Source: Calycina herbarum
Taxonomy: Eukaryota > Ascomycota > Leotiomycetes > Helotiales > Pezizellaceae
NCBI GenBank assembly: GCA_001414485.1
Contig: LLEY01000051.1
Coordinates: 310,001-374,000, forward strand
Reading direction: 5' to 3'
DNA length: 64,000 bases
Shown: positions 11,128-22,525 of the stretch, one piece after another
How positions within the stretch are numbered: the first letter of the stretch is position 1
Layout of the letters: every line of letters begins with the position of its first letter
The notes under the pieces: model-generated
The model's database searches: none
The model's input: the letters and a program-made list of their open reading frames with translations, nothing else
What the model was told of the DNA's origin: nothing
Position numbers and translations under genes: made by a program

Positions 11128-11783
11128 TCAGCCACCGCCAAAGCCCGACAATATATAAACACCCGATTCCGTTTTAATGGCGGTGGAATGGCTTGCCTTG
11201 AGGGTTCCGACGGTTGATTGTTCGAGATGTTTGTGCATTTCTTCAATTTGGTCCTCTGGATCATTGAATTGCGAACCAATTCCATGAAGTCCATGACTCA
11301 AATCCATTTGGAAGTTTTCAAACGGCGCCGACGAAGTGTAAAAGGATGGTGATGGTGGGTTTCTATCTTCCGTTTCTCTTCTTGTTGTGGATGGCTCGGC
11401 TAAAAGAGAGGAGATTTTGGTGGTTGAACTATCGCTGGGAGCTTCGTAGTTGTTTTGTTTCTTCTTCTGTTTGGTACTGCCTAGGGTAATTCGGCCTACG
11501 TCATGAGCACGAAGTCGATTGTCCCATGTTGTTGCTCGGTCATGATTGTTTCCTTCAAGCCCAATATCATCTGGTGTCGCTTTTGTCTGTTCGTAAAGGA
11601 GTACCGACAAATCCTTGTTAATGTCAATGACCGGCTTTCTTAAAGTCGAGGCTTGGTGTTAGTAATTTTTTGGAAGGTCATTTAAGGGCAGCAAGTGCTA
11701 GGCTGAAGAACTTACTTTGGTTGGTCGGAGTCTTTGGGGTTCTGGGACATTGTGATTGAGTGTTCACGTCTTTTGCCAGGCAT
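11128..11783 (-). CDS. Hypothetical protein, two exons
   Basis: Exons are complement 11716-11783 and 11128-11638, joined in frame through a 77-bp intron (GTAAGT to TTTAAG), giving 192 residues. The frame carries MSQNPKDSDQPKKPVIDINK across the junction, then a polar, Ser/Thr-rich, Lys-rich sequence with KQKKKQNN and an acidic DPEDQIEEMHKHLEQ segment that may form a short helix. No domain is recognised. The protein looks largely disordered and could be the cytoplasmic tail of a longer product. An upstream open region (11929-12262) can be spliced on in frame through an acceptor at 11831, which would give 319 residues in total. Transcript evidence is needed to choose between the two models. Confidence 0.5.
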
Positions 11784-11928
11784 TCTGGTCTTGAAGTAGA
11801 AAATTGACCAAGCGGCGACGTAGACCTGCTCTAATAAGCAATGTATCAAACAGTTTAAGATAGTCGCTGTTATGAGAAAAAAATTTGGCGAAACAGAAAC
11901 TATAGCTGTTGATTCTTCTAAACCTTAC

Positions 11929-12262
11929 CAGAAGAAGCCAGACTTATCTGAGGGGGATACAAAGAGAAATGAATGACCTTACTGTTTGAATTTTGGGGTA
12001 TGGCTTGATTTTGGCTGCCGTATGGTAGTGTGTTTCTTTGATTTCCGTGGAGATGATTGATATATATAAGCCGTACCAGAGGAACTTCTACGGGCAGAGG
12101 GGGATGACCACATACATACCCCTCGATGCCCTCAAGATATGCCCAAAATTCTTCAACGGGAAGATCCGTTTTGCACCACCATTGGCTCTGAAGATAATGA
12201 CTACCCCCAATATTGACAGAGTTGAAGCTGCAATTGGACAGCGGTGCCTCTGCAGTGTTCAT
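11929..12262 (-). CDS. Possible upstream exon of the hypothetical gene
   Basis: An ATG-initiated frame ends at a good donor (GTAAGG). Phase 1 there matches an acceptor TTATTAG at 11831, leading into VYVAAWSIFYF and then the frame of the 11128-11783 gene. The translation contains several Cys and Trp (SQWWCKTDLP, VCGHPPLP) and is not recognised. A second GTAAGG donor inside the frame (11982) would leave only a 35-bp intron, so I consider it unlikely. Coding status is uncertain. Confidence 0.28.
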
Positions 12263-14043
12263 TTCTTCAACCTTTAGCCGTCAAGGGGAGGTGTGGAAAT
12301 CCGGGAGACGTCGCATCCTCTGCTGCCTCCCTAATTTTCGTCAAGCAAAGCCTCATTTGAGCACAATTTCTCACTCCTTTCCCGATTTAATTCGTGGTGG
12401 TGAGGGGGATGTGAATGCCATTGGTGGTTACACAAGAACAATTTCGGGTGACACCAGGCGGTGTAGGGGTGCTCAACCACTTGCAGAGCGCCTTCTGCAC
12501 GTGTTGGGGAAAGCACAAATCAGCTGGTTACACAAAGCTGAAAGTGCATGATGCTCTCAATTTATATCCCTGGTTACACAGGCAGTCTGTCTTCGTCGGG
12601 CGTTGCACAAGGCAGATGCAGATTCCTCTCGCACTTCGGCGCCGTCTGGGGAAGCAGATCTCCATTTTTTGGTTTGAAATCTGGGAAGGTTGGAATATGA
12701 GGGGGGCTTTATCTAGGTATACTCTAAGCTAACCCGCTTTGGGTTGCGGTTGTGGGTCTTTCAATTCAGACTCCTGACCTCGAGGTCGTTCTTTCCTCAA
12801 CAAGGAAACACCGGTCCCGGAGACAAACTGAAATACCCTCCATTGCAGTTCTTGCCTCATCCCACATCACGTGTTCAGGAGAGCGACTTAGCCAGTTCAA
12901 CTGATAACCTGGAAGCTACCACCTAAGAGCCACGGCCGACCTCGGGAAGGTTTGACCCTCTAAGTAGTTTCTAAGTCTCAGGTCTCAACTACCAACTCAA
13001 CACAGCACACTCCCTCCACTCGTTTTTGAGGATGGTGTCGATGAGAGCAAAAAATTGAATTTTTTTGAATCCGGGGTTGGGAGGATACTCAGGCCTAGGT
13101 CGGACATTGAGGTCGTTCCTTCCCCAAGCAATGATCACAAATATTTAAATCCGAGAAACCACACTCTCAGTTCCGAATGTTGAATCCCTCCGCTATTTTA
13201 CCTCAACTTCAGGCAAGGAATCTAGTCACGTGGTAAGTCTCACTGGTGCTGGACAACACTGCATGTGAACCAAAGAGTGATTCGAGTATGATTTGGATTC
13301 GAGTGTGAAGAAGGAAGGAAATATGCTGGTGGAACATATGTCGTCCCCTAAGATTTAATCCAGGGTTGCAGTGAGCTTGCCCGACCTTCTATTGAAAAAG
13401 AAAACTTGAACACTAACTTTTCAAACAATGAGGGTAGCTTTCATCTCTTGGCATATATTTCCTCTCGTGACTCTCGTCCAACGTTGCTTGTAACGCATGT
13501 AAAGGGTCAAGTTATCGTTCTACGTACACTTCTGAGAAGGTGGTTTACTAGAAAGATGAAAGTTGATCATCCAAAATCATTTATCTCATTAATTTGATTG
13601 TTTGACCTTTCTTAGTATAATAATCTTTTTTACTGAAGTTTACCTAAAACAACGACGAAGAGTCTTATAGGTTCTGCGACAAGTCTACGATAACGAGTGG
13701 TATTACAATCCTAGGTACTGGTAAAACAAGCACTTCTCGCTTGCGATACTTGAAAGTTGCAGAACTTCTTACACAACGTACTTGTCATACTTTAATATTG
13801 AATTTCGGGTGACTTAGCAACTTCAGTATCGACCACAGCGTTATGCGAAACTACTTTTGTACAAGTAGAGATTTCCCAAGCCGTCCGTCATATTAAGTTG
13901 TTCTATGTCACTTGAATCTTTCTGTTTTCTAATTCCAGTCAACTTTCTTCTCCTTTTGGGAACCTCGAATTTCTTCCCTTTATTGACTTTCAAAGTCTGG
14001 TCCTCCTCAGTATCGCTCGTCTCCAACGATCACATACAACAAG
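12263..14043. other. Gene-free stretch before the secreted-protein gene
   Basis: Only short frames without protein-like content. The last hundred bases before 14044 are pyrimidine-rich and may serve as the promoter of the secreted protein. Confidence 0.4.
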
Positions 14044-14598
14044 ATGCAGTTCAAGAAGATTTTCCTCTCCGCCCTTGCCTTGACTGTACCGTCCGTCAAA
14101 GGGTCTGGGACGTACTGCTCAGAGACGCTCAAACTATATTCTTCTGGAAGGGGCGTGACTTATGGTGAGATTCGGCTGTGCATCCTTCTTGGAACTGGAA
14201 GCGGAAACGATAAAAATAGGATCCGCTTGTCCGTCAGTAAAGTGCAGTACAAATGGGGTGCAGACTGGTGGAATCCAAACACAAATTACAAATGGGACGC
14301 GAATGTTAGGGGCCACATCTCGGGCGTCTCTGGCAACTATTTTGCCTACGTCGCGGGGAGTGACCACCCGCAGGGAGGAGGCTTTGGCGACCTTCCACGC
14401 GAAATAAGCGGCGGCCTGCACAATGTCAGTGTCCATTATTATCAACGAGGACCTTACTGGAGTGACTCCATAATCGATTACAAGGGTTTTGTCAACATCA
14501 CACTTCCCTCGAAGAAAAAGGTCACATCTTCAATCACCAGCGCAACAGAAGTTAAACCTACCGCTCAGGCACAATTACGCGAAGGACTAAAACTTTGA
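14044..14598 (+). CDS. Small secreted protein, unknown family
   Basis: Intronless frame of 184 residues starting MQFKKIFLSALALTVPSVKG, a typical signal peptide with a likely cleavage near residue 20. The mature protein has only two cysteines and is rich in Trp, Tyr and Gly (for example KWGADWWNPNTNYKWD). It has two N-glycosylation sequons (NVS, NIT) near the C terminus and a Lys/Ser/Thr-rich tail. The composition suggests a beta-rich secreted fold. The size and signal peptide fit the broad class of fungal secreted effector-like proteins, but nothing in the sequence shows a host target, and a structural or wall role is equally possible. I do not recognise a domain. Confidence 0.6.
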   Translation: MQFKKIFLSALALTVPSVKGSGTYCSETLKLYSSGRGVTYGEIRLCILLGTGSGNDKNRIRLSVSKVQYKWGADWWNPNTNYKWDANVRGHISGVSGNYFAYVAGSDHPQGGGFGDLPREISGGLHNVSVHYYQRGPYWSDSIIDYKGFVNITLPSKKKVTSSITSATEVKPTAQAQLREGLKL

Positions 14599-15470
14599 GC
14601 CTGGGAACGGTTGGTGTATGTGAGTCATATCTCCTTTCCCATCACGTATTCATACTACAGAGAATCAGACTAAAATTTACCATAGCGCTGAATGACGGTG
14701 TGAAAACGATTGATTCATACGGAGGAAAGAGCTTTTCTGGCAGCCTTTGTGATGGATCTGATTTGGTTCCATCCATTTTCAATTATCTTATGTCTTCTTA
14801 CTGTTTTGTAGTAGCCACGGTTTGGTTCCATCTTCTGTCTGCTGGCTGTCTTGGGGTGGATTTACTTTGGTTCATTTAGTGATAATTTCTTTCTGCACTG
14901 AAAACAAAATGTGGAACTTGTCCATTCGAAAGCCCACTATCGGTCCCGCCTTTTTGCAGAATTCTCATATCGAACAGAGTGTTGCAAGCTATGCCATGGA
15001 AGGGTGTGTGGTTATTAGATTTGCTTGTCGAATCGCTATTGAGAGAGACATTACGTGATATTATGGCGGTATGGGCTGTTTCATATTGGTTGCCACGAAG
15101 ATCTGTCTTCGAGAAATAGTGTTTGTTTTTGTCACCCTTATGGTAGAAACGAATCATCTAGAGCCTTATCGATCTTAAACCCCAATCATTCTGTGCCATT
15201 GATCCCAAGGTGAGTTGACACGCACTCCAAAGTAGACTTATATTATGGGAAGTTTAGGAAAGCTTGGTATTGGGGTAATCGATCCTCTAGTGTTCATTCT
15301 CAATACAGATTTCATGATTAGGAATCGCCCACCGTGGTTGTGGTGCGATGTGCTGTAATATTCTGCACGATTCCCATTGGCAACTGTCTCAAGTCCTACT
15401 GTTCGCTTTTCACCTTAATTTCCAACAAAATTCGATTCGCAAACACAAACAAATCAATCTTTCTCTTGCG
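14599..15470. other. Gene-free stretch upstream of the HET pseudogene
   Basis: No supported gene. Around 14745-14833 a GGTTCCATC phrase occurs twice, but no clear element was resolved. Confidence 0.35.
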
Positions 15471-17747
15471 ATGGAATCGATTCAGAGGTTTCTCAATATC
15501 TTACCTGGGCGCCAAGTCAACCGCTTGGGACTATGGGGAGCCCAGCAAGAATGGGGGTTTCTCGCTACCTTTTGAAGAGAAGCATCATGAGATTTCCAAA
15601 CTACGAGATTCAGAGGTGGTGGAAGACAATTTTAGTGGAAAGGGGAAGTCGATTGATCCCTCATGGGTCCCTCATGGGTTGATATTGAGATGATGGGGCG
15701 CTGGCTTCGCAATTGTGACGAGGACATGGAGCAGAGTGTTGTAAGCGTCTTGGTGTGGACCCTTCTAGCCTTCCACGCCCAACGCTACTTCTTGATGTTC
15801 AAATGAAATGCGTGACGGTAGCGGAATCTGGCCATCGGTGCGCATGCTTGAGTTATGTATGGGGTGGTGCTCCCACATTGAAAGCCCTGCGAAGTAATAT
15901 AGATGAGCTGATGGTGGAAGAATCACTGGAAACTCGACACAGTGAAATTCCAAAAACAATCAGGAACACCATTGGTCTTGTAGAACAACTGGGTATCAAA
16001 TACCTCTGGGTTGATGCCCTTTGTATTGTTCAAGATGATACGGAGTCGAAACATGTTCAAATTCAGGCCATGGCGGGGATATATGCTAATGCATAGGTTA
16101 CAGTTATTGCCGGCAATGGCTGGGACTCGAATTATGGGATTAGAGGCATACCTGGGGTCACGGAACCTCGCCAGCTATCAGTATTTTCAAAGATGGACTA
16201 TGAAGAAAATATCCAACCATACTCGAGTATCTGGTACTCCAGAGGCTGGACCTTTCAGGAATGTCTGCTTTCACCTACGAAAATAATGTTCCAATACCAA
16301 GGTATAATTTGGGAGTGTAATAAAGCTTCCTGGCATGAAGGCTCTTTATTACCGAATGCAATATTCTCTCGTCCGAACAAGCCAGATATTACCATCAGCC
16401 CTTGGAGAGATCGCGGAAAAATCACCTCGTCCCCTGATATCGAGCAATACGTTGATTTTGCTCATGATTACACTATGAGAAAACTGGGTTACGCCGAGGA
16501 CGGCCTTCCTGCAATCACCGGATTGCTCGCTCTCATGAGCTCCTCGCTTCATGTACCCTTCATTGGTGGACTCCCAGAAATGTTCTTTGACGAGGCATTA
16601 CTTTGGCAACCGGTAGAAGTCATGTAGAGGCGTCGAGCAGCTAACTCTGCTGATAGCCCTCCATCCTGGTCGTGGGTGTATGCAACTTTTCCCTATGTTC
16701 CCTTTTTTTGAATTTCTATCTTTAGTGGTCGGGGAGCAAGTTTTATTCTTACTCACTGCCCTCGGCTTCTCATCCAAATAAGAAAAACGTAGGCTAATAT
16801 TGTTGCAGTGGGTGGGAAGGGGAGATCATGAAGCAAGAATGGCTCGACCACTTCAGCTATCTGAGATCTAGAAGTTCTGTGCGGAAAAGCATCTTATCTA
16901 ACAGCAAAATGCGCCCCCTCAGTTTGTCTTCACAGCCCGTTCTCCAAGTCACTCCCCTCGTTACGTGGCATTATGGCAAGGACAAGGAATCGGTAGAACG
17001 AACACCAGTACGACAGGTTCTTCCTCATCGTACCCACACACTTGAAAAGCAGTTCTCGGGTCTTTATTTACCGGGAACGATTCATGATATCCGCGCCAGC
17101 AAGGAGAAACAAGACATTACAATCACGTCTTCATCGCCGTTCAACGAGGACCCAAAATTGTCGGTCTCAGCTCGATATTTATTTTGCCGCACCAAAAGAT
17201 GTTTCTTTTGGAAGCTACAGTTCTACAATACCTGGACAGTGAATCCTGGCCAATCTATTGTGGATTCTCCTCGAGTGGCGTTAAGGGACGACAGTGGGAA
17301 TTGCACAGGGTCGTTGATCGTTGATCTTTTTGACCAAAATATCAAAGATATAAATGAGTTTGAGCTGGTTGCTATCTCAAAGGAAAAGTGGTCGACCATG
17401 GGATTTTTTATTATGATGACAACAAAAGGTTTTGCCAAAGTTGTGCTCTAAATTGGGGAGGATTTGAACTTGACGGTAGGACAATGACGACGAACAGACT
17501 TATCTCGCTGGAGAGTACTGATAAGACTCTACAACGTGAAGAAAAGATTGTCGAGTTTTATTACGTCCTGTGGATTGGCTGGGAAGACGGGGTTGCCCAT
17601 CGGAGGCTCCTTATACGACTTTGCTTTTTACGTTATTATAAAAAAATACCAGAACCAGTAAAACAACTCACCGTTGTTCATATTACCAAATCATACCCCT
17701 CGGCATTATTGCAAGAGAAAACCCTACTTAGCATCGATTGTACGTAA
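15471..17747 (+). pseudogene. HET (heterokaryon incompatibility) domain pseudogene
   Basis: The reading frames together show a full HET-domain protein. In order they give VDIEMMGRWLRNCDEDME, LPRPTLLLDV, CACLSYVWGG, the core YLWVDALCIVQDD, MAGIYANA, VTVIAGNGWDSNYGIRG, WYSRGWTFQECLLSP and PSWSWVGWEGE. The last of these spans an intron at 16678-16808 (GTATGC to TTGCAG). Further on comes the usual C-terminal block VEFYYVLWIGWEDGVAHRR. HET proteins trigger cell death after fusion of incompatible strains. This copy is broken by an 11-bp tandem duplication (15658-15679), a frame change between about 15735 and 15755, in-frame TAG codons at 16094 and 16625, and a frame change between about 17390 and 17470. 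The 5' start is not clear, and no ATG precedes the main frame in phase. Confidence 0.82.
15658..15679 (+). repeat. 11-bp tandem duplication inside HET pseudogene
   Basis: CCCTCATGGGT occurs twice back to back (15658-15668 and 15669-15679). Removing one unit joins SIDPSW to VDIEMMGRWL in a single frame, so the duplication is a specific frameshifting lesion. Confidence 0.85.
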
Positions 17748-18149
17748 GTCGCTGTTCTAGGAGACTGAGAATAATTAAATAGTTGGGTTTTTGTCAGAGA
17801 TCTGCTTGAGCAACGAAAAAGGAGAGAAAATGGACTGAGTCTCTTACTTGAGATACCTCAAACACGTCGATTCACTAGAATTTCTTCAACATATTTTGCA
17901 GAGTAGTAACCTCAATTCACCATTTCTATGCTCAAGTCTCAGTACAACCACAAAAGTGGACACACCTCAAGTGAAGCAACAAATGTCAAAATTCAAAATG
18001 CATCTGCTTTGATGCCTCACTGAGAAGAGTACAAATATCCTCGCCTCTGCGAACATCCTTCCTTCCACTTCACAACCTAACAACAAACACCAACATATTC
18101 TCAGATATTACCAAACTGATTATTGCGAACCAAAACATTGTGACCGACA
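17748..18149. other. Promoter side of F-box-like gene
   Basis: A CA-rich, pyrimidine-rich 5' region ends in the CAACAAACACCAAC-type leader typical of fungal 5' UTRs. No other feature seen. Confidence 0.4.
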
Positions 18150-18959
18150 ATGTCTCAACCCTCTACCAAGACGAACGACGGTACAAGCCAACAAGGAATG
18201 TCTCTACAAGTCATGGGCCCTGAAAACTCCAGCACCACGGGCCAAGGCGCTGTTATCCACCTGTCCAATATTGAAGGCAACTTTCAAGCTACACGACAAG
18301 CACTAAACCTTCTCGAAATCCTCACCAACATCCTTTACCATGTCGAAGTCAACGATCTCCTCCTCAACGCAATGCGTGTCAGTCATTTCTGGAAAGCAAC
18401 AATCGACACCGCTCCCTTACTCCAACAAAAACTTCATTTTGCACCCATGCCTCTAGAGAAGCAATTATATCAAGATGGAAAGCTATTATATTCACTTTGT
18501 GGTCTCATGGCGCATAGATTTTGCGGCCCAGGGAAGCTTTCCGCACAAGGACAGGAAGAGAGCGCCAAGGGCAGAGACTGGGAAAAGCCACGAGTCTTTA
18601 ATAACGCAACTGTTCAGATACGCTTTTCGTTAGTAAAACATGTACCAGGAGCCGCATATCCAAATGCTAGTTGGAGAAAAATGCTGCTTATACAACCCCC
18701 GCGTCCCCTTGTGCACGTTCTTTCCCAGCCTTGGAAGTCGGTTACAGAAACTCGCAAGTATAAGGGAGGTAATTCAGGTGAAACCATGGGGACAATTTAC
18801 GACAATTGGAATAGGTGGTGCATGGATGTAGGTGAGGGTACCGAAGGGTATTGTACCGATTCGTGGTTGTCCTCAAAGATAGCTCGGATGGGCGAGGATG
18901 GAGAAGAAAGGTTGACCGTTACCTTGCATTCCCTTGGATTTAGATATTTAGGTCATTGA
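18150..18959 (+). CDS. F-box-like protein
   Basis: Intronless gene of 269 residues. After a polar leader of about 50 residues the segment NLLEILTNILYHVEVNDLLL, continuing to RVSHFWKATIDTAPLLQQKL, matches the divergent F-box-like helical motif common in Leotiomycete and other ascomycete proteins (leucine-rich helix, then RVSHFW and a leucine-rich end). The rest is a conserved-looking C-terminal half with WRKMLLIQPP and a final LTVTLHSLGFRYLG. F-box proteins usually act as SCF ubiquitin-ligase adaptors; proteins of this size with an undefined C-terminal domain are uncharacterised. The start ATG is the first in frame after a CAACATATTC-type leader. It lies 0.4 kb downstream of the HET pseudogene on the same strand. 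Confidence 0.75.
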   Translation: MSQPSTKTNDGTSQQGMSLQVMGPENSSTTGQGAVIHLSNIEGNFQATRQALNLLEILTNILYHVEVNDLLLNAMRVSHFWKATIDTAPLLQQKLHFAPMPLEKQLYQDGKLLYSLCGLMAHRFCGPGKLSAQGQEESAKGRDWEKPRVFNNATVQIRFSLVKHVPGAAYPNASWRKMLLIQPPRPLVHVLSQPWKSVTETRKYKGGNSGETMGTIYDNWNRWCMDVGEGTEGYCTDSWLSSKIARMGEDGEERLTVTLHSLGFRYLGH

Positions 18960-20517
18960 ATAAGGCCTTATCTATAGTACTTGCTTCGCTCTTTAAGATA
19001 ATAAACAAAACCTCAAGAATTCTCGCACCTGAACCTTTTTGTTGTGACCGCTGAATAGTGTCATGATTTTGGGTTGTATTTGCTTTGCTTTCTTCTGCCT
19101 ATGCATAACTCGGCTAATTTCCTTGTCCTGTTATCGTCATCTATATTAGCAAATCGGTCATGTGCTTTACCTGACCTGACTGCATCAGGGGCGGCTCGCT
19201 AGAGTTGACAGCTCATCAATAAGCAGATGACATGCATGATACACCTGGCTAACTCCTGGAGGTAGAACTGTTCGAGGCCTTTGTAAGCTTGCATAGGTTT
19301 CTTTCCAAAATAGGGTTGTGCCAATTGCAATCGAGTTCGTTCCTCAATCCAAAACTGGCGTTTGAAAAGGAAGATGATGGTAAGTCTTACGGCCGCCTCA
19401 TTTTTGCAATGCTTGCCAACTCAACGCCGACATCGGAACAAGTTTGGAAAAAAATGTCAGCAAACCGAGAATACCATGGCTATATTTTTGATGCTATAAG
19501 CAACCCGAGTAATTCGGAAGAGTTGAGCCGCACCTTAAACTCTTCGAGGGTAAGGACTTCCAGAAACTTGCATGTTCTCAGATACCGGAGAAATAGCCCT
19601 TCATTTCTAAACAGTTCTACCATGTAAATTAATCACTCAACCATCGACCCAAGCAATGCTTGGGATAAATGATCGGAGAAACACTTGCATTTACCAACCT
19701 AAGGCTGTTATCGCTACAAAACATAAGGAGATTTTAGCCGATGATGATGACAGCTACATTTGTAACAGTTATTATTGGCCACAAACGAGATTTGGGGGGT
19801 ATGAGATGATTGGTGTGGCATCCATAAGGCAACTAGGAAAATTTCAATGACATATTTGACTTAAGGTAAGTAGAGTTATGGATTATTTCTATCGAAGGCT
19901 CTCGGTTTCCAATTACAGATTGCCGGAAATTCGGAAATGTATGTCTCTAAACTCCGTTCATGGGCGAGATGTAGAATATGACGTGCTACACCGATTATAT
20001 ATATACACAGCCAAAGGTCAACAAAGGTAAGCTTCCCCAACTTGGGGGGAGCGGGTGGGGTACTGACGTGAGTAGTTCATGCCCCAATCTGACTCGCATA
20101 TCGAGATAACGTACCTATAGATCATTATAGAACGTTACTACATACGTTGTCTTACCCCATGTCTCTCTCCTCTGGTAGCCCCCAAGTTTAAAAGTGAGCT
20201 CAGTAATAGCACAGCATTGGTCAATCATTTGTAAAGACCTAACACGAATACAGTCAGCGGTGAGAGTATATAGGCAGAGAATCTCATGATATCAATCCAA
20301 CTCTTGAATTGCCTTACGGCCAACATACAGAAGACCATCTGATTGAAAGATACTTCTGTTGCATGATGACTATTTCCTGTCGGTATGAAGAAGTTCTCCC
20401 ACACTTTATGACAGCCCTATTCTCAAATCTGATTGTGATGCTTTTCAAAATTTGTAAGTCCCACTAAGGACCGATGAAGTCACAGTTGGAGACACCTGAT
20501 TCTGTGCGGCTGAAGAC
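18960..20517. other. Gene-free stretch
   Basis: An open frame at 19289-19627 gives an 112-residue translation with no recognised domain. I do not support it as a gene. No RNA gene or defined repeat found. Confidence 0.35.
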
Positions 20518-20800
20518 TACGCTTTCTGCCTGTTGAAAGGCATCTCAGACACCAGTCATGCCCACGCATCGTTTTGAAACCATTTTCAAAATTTAGCTCG
20601 TCGTCACCACTGAAACGAAGTTTACGATCTCACCTGTTCAAAGCCTCGATTGAATTTGACTCAGCACCAATCATCTTCACCGAAAGGCTGCAGATGCTAA
20701 TCTCTATCCAGCCTTATACGGAAAACGACGGCTAAAGAAACGGCTAGTGAGACATATAAGCGAGCCCGACCAGTTGGGGTTGAGCTTTTTCAAAACTACC
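20518..20800. repeat. Dispersed repeat, copy A (inverted relative to copy B)
   Basis: This matches the reverse complement of 51600-51929 at high identity. Shared segments include CTTTCTGCCTGTTGAAAGG, ACGAAGTTTACGATCTCACC, CACCAATCATCTTCACCGAA and CATATAAGCGAGCCCG. Copy A lacks about 70 bp present in copy B. Similarity fades after about 20840. No coding frame is shared intact. Confidence 0.8.
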
Positions 20801-22525
20801 GATTGATTGCTGCAAGTCTTATATGCCCATCTTCTAGAACAACATTGATTGAATCTAGAAATCGAATGCACGTCAAAGGCTTCGAATTCTTGATCACCAG
20901 ATAAGTTCAACCGACTTATCCGGCGTTCGTTAATGTTGCCTAGTAATGGATGGTGCCTGGAATGTCCAATTAAAGTGACATCCGCAACACCATCACTGGA
21001 GAAAAGGCTGATAAGCTTGGAAAAATGACACGCCGTAAAGACACATGGAACGAAACAAGGACAATTAAGAAAAGAAATAAAACATGAACGTCCCTCGAAA
21101 GATGTCACTTTCTAATACTGATAGGTGGAGAAATGTGTGCTCGAAGCGTGAGCCTACCACGTGGGGTAGCGGGGAACTTGTAGGTTTGCTGCCCCCAAAC
21201 AAACCAACAAATAGCAAGGCTGGCAGCCCTGAATTTTGTGGATTGGTCAGCCAATCAGTTGGGAATTCCTTGCGATAAGAATACTACTCCGTATTTACCA
21301 CAAATCGGAATGCAATGCTATGATTCCGTCTCTTGGTAAAATATGGCTGCAATCTTTAGGAAAGGACGGATCGAACCATGGCTATATAATCCTGCGGTGA
21401 CCGAAAAAGGGCTAGTCGCTACGACATTGATGCCTCGTTTGCCTTACGGAGCATCTTCTCCAATAATCCTCAAGCTCACTCTCGACTGGCGTTATCGACA
21501 TCCTTCGGACAGTGATCTGATGGTGGTGGGATGTCGTCTTTTATAGTTGTTGAAGAAACCTGAATTGAAATGAGTTTGGAGTTCATCATTGAGACTGTGT
21601 GTTGTGAAGGAAGGTTGGACCGAGGTGGCGTCCAGGTTCAATTGACCAATGCCTGTAGGTTGCACCACATTTATACGAACCCCGCACCCATTGAACAAAT
21701 TAGCACTTATTCTATACTTAAAGAGCAGGTACATTTCCCAGCTTCCAAAATTAGGACATAATTTATCCCTGTAAAGTGCAAAAAGCCAACCAAAAGGCAG
21801 CCATGCGCCCGCCCGACTTGCGGTGAAAGTTTTATCCGTATCTAGGCTTCCTATCTCCCAGCCTCGCATGAATAGTTACGCTTTGGATTTTCCTAATAAA
21901 GGTATGCCTTACGCCCCACCGATTCCGATGGATAGCTCCTTCTCACAACGGAGAGTTGCACGACGGTTGATGTTAATTCAAGTTGTTGAGCCCCGAATCA
22001 ATTGCCGGGATTTTGCGACGGGATAGGCCTTTTCTTAGGAGGATTTGGCCGCCTCGTTTCATCTATGGAAGGCAGTTAAATGAATGATTGTTGGCTTCCG
22101 AAATCAGTACACCTGCATGAGCCGTTTGAAGGAAGCTGTGTCATTTCTCAAGGTCGATCTAGAAATGGATCTTACCAGATCTGTGTTCCTAAATCGGTCA
22201 TAAATGACGAGAAATCGCATTTGTACGGCACAGTTACATACATACCGACCTATCATATGTAATTTTATAAGACAAAAGATAGAAGGAGTCTGGCGGTGTA
22301 CCTGGCGGTGTGATAAACTTGCTCAACAATGTATGAATATCTTAGCGATAGTGGATGTAGACTGCAAGGCAAATTTGCTGCCTTCAGTGAAATGCAGCGT
22401 TTTACGTAGAAACAATGCGTCCTGGATTTTGCGATTTGATGTATTTAGTCATTCCCGGGTTCTCCATTTCAGCTTCCAGCCACAGGCGAAAAGAAAAAAC
22501 TCAAATTACAGGAAAATGCCGAGCC
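20801..22525. other. Gene-free stretch downstream of amidase
   Basis: Only short shadow frames. The amidase 3' UTR lies at the right-hand edge. Confidence 0.35.

Noticed and set aside
19289..19850. Two consecutive plus-strand frames as a gene
   Set aside because: Stops separate them, no plausible intron joins them in frame, and the translation is not recognised.
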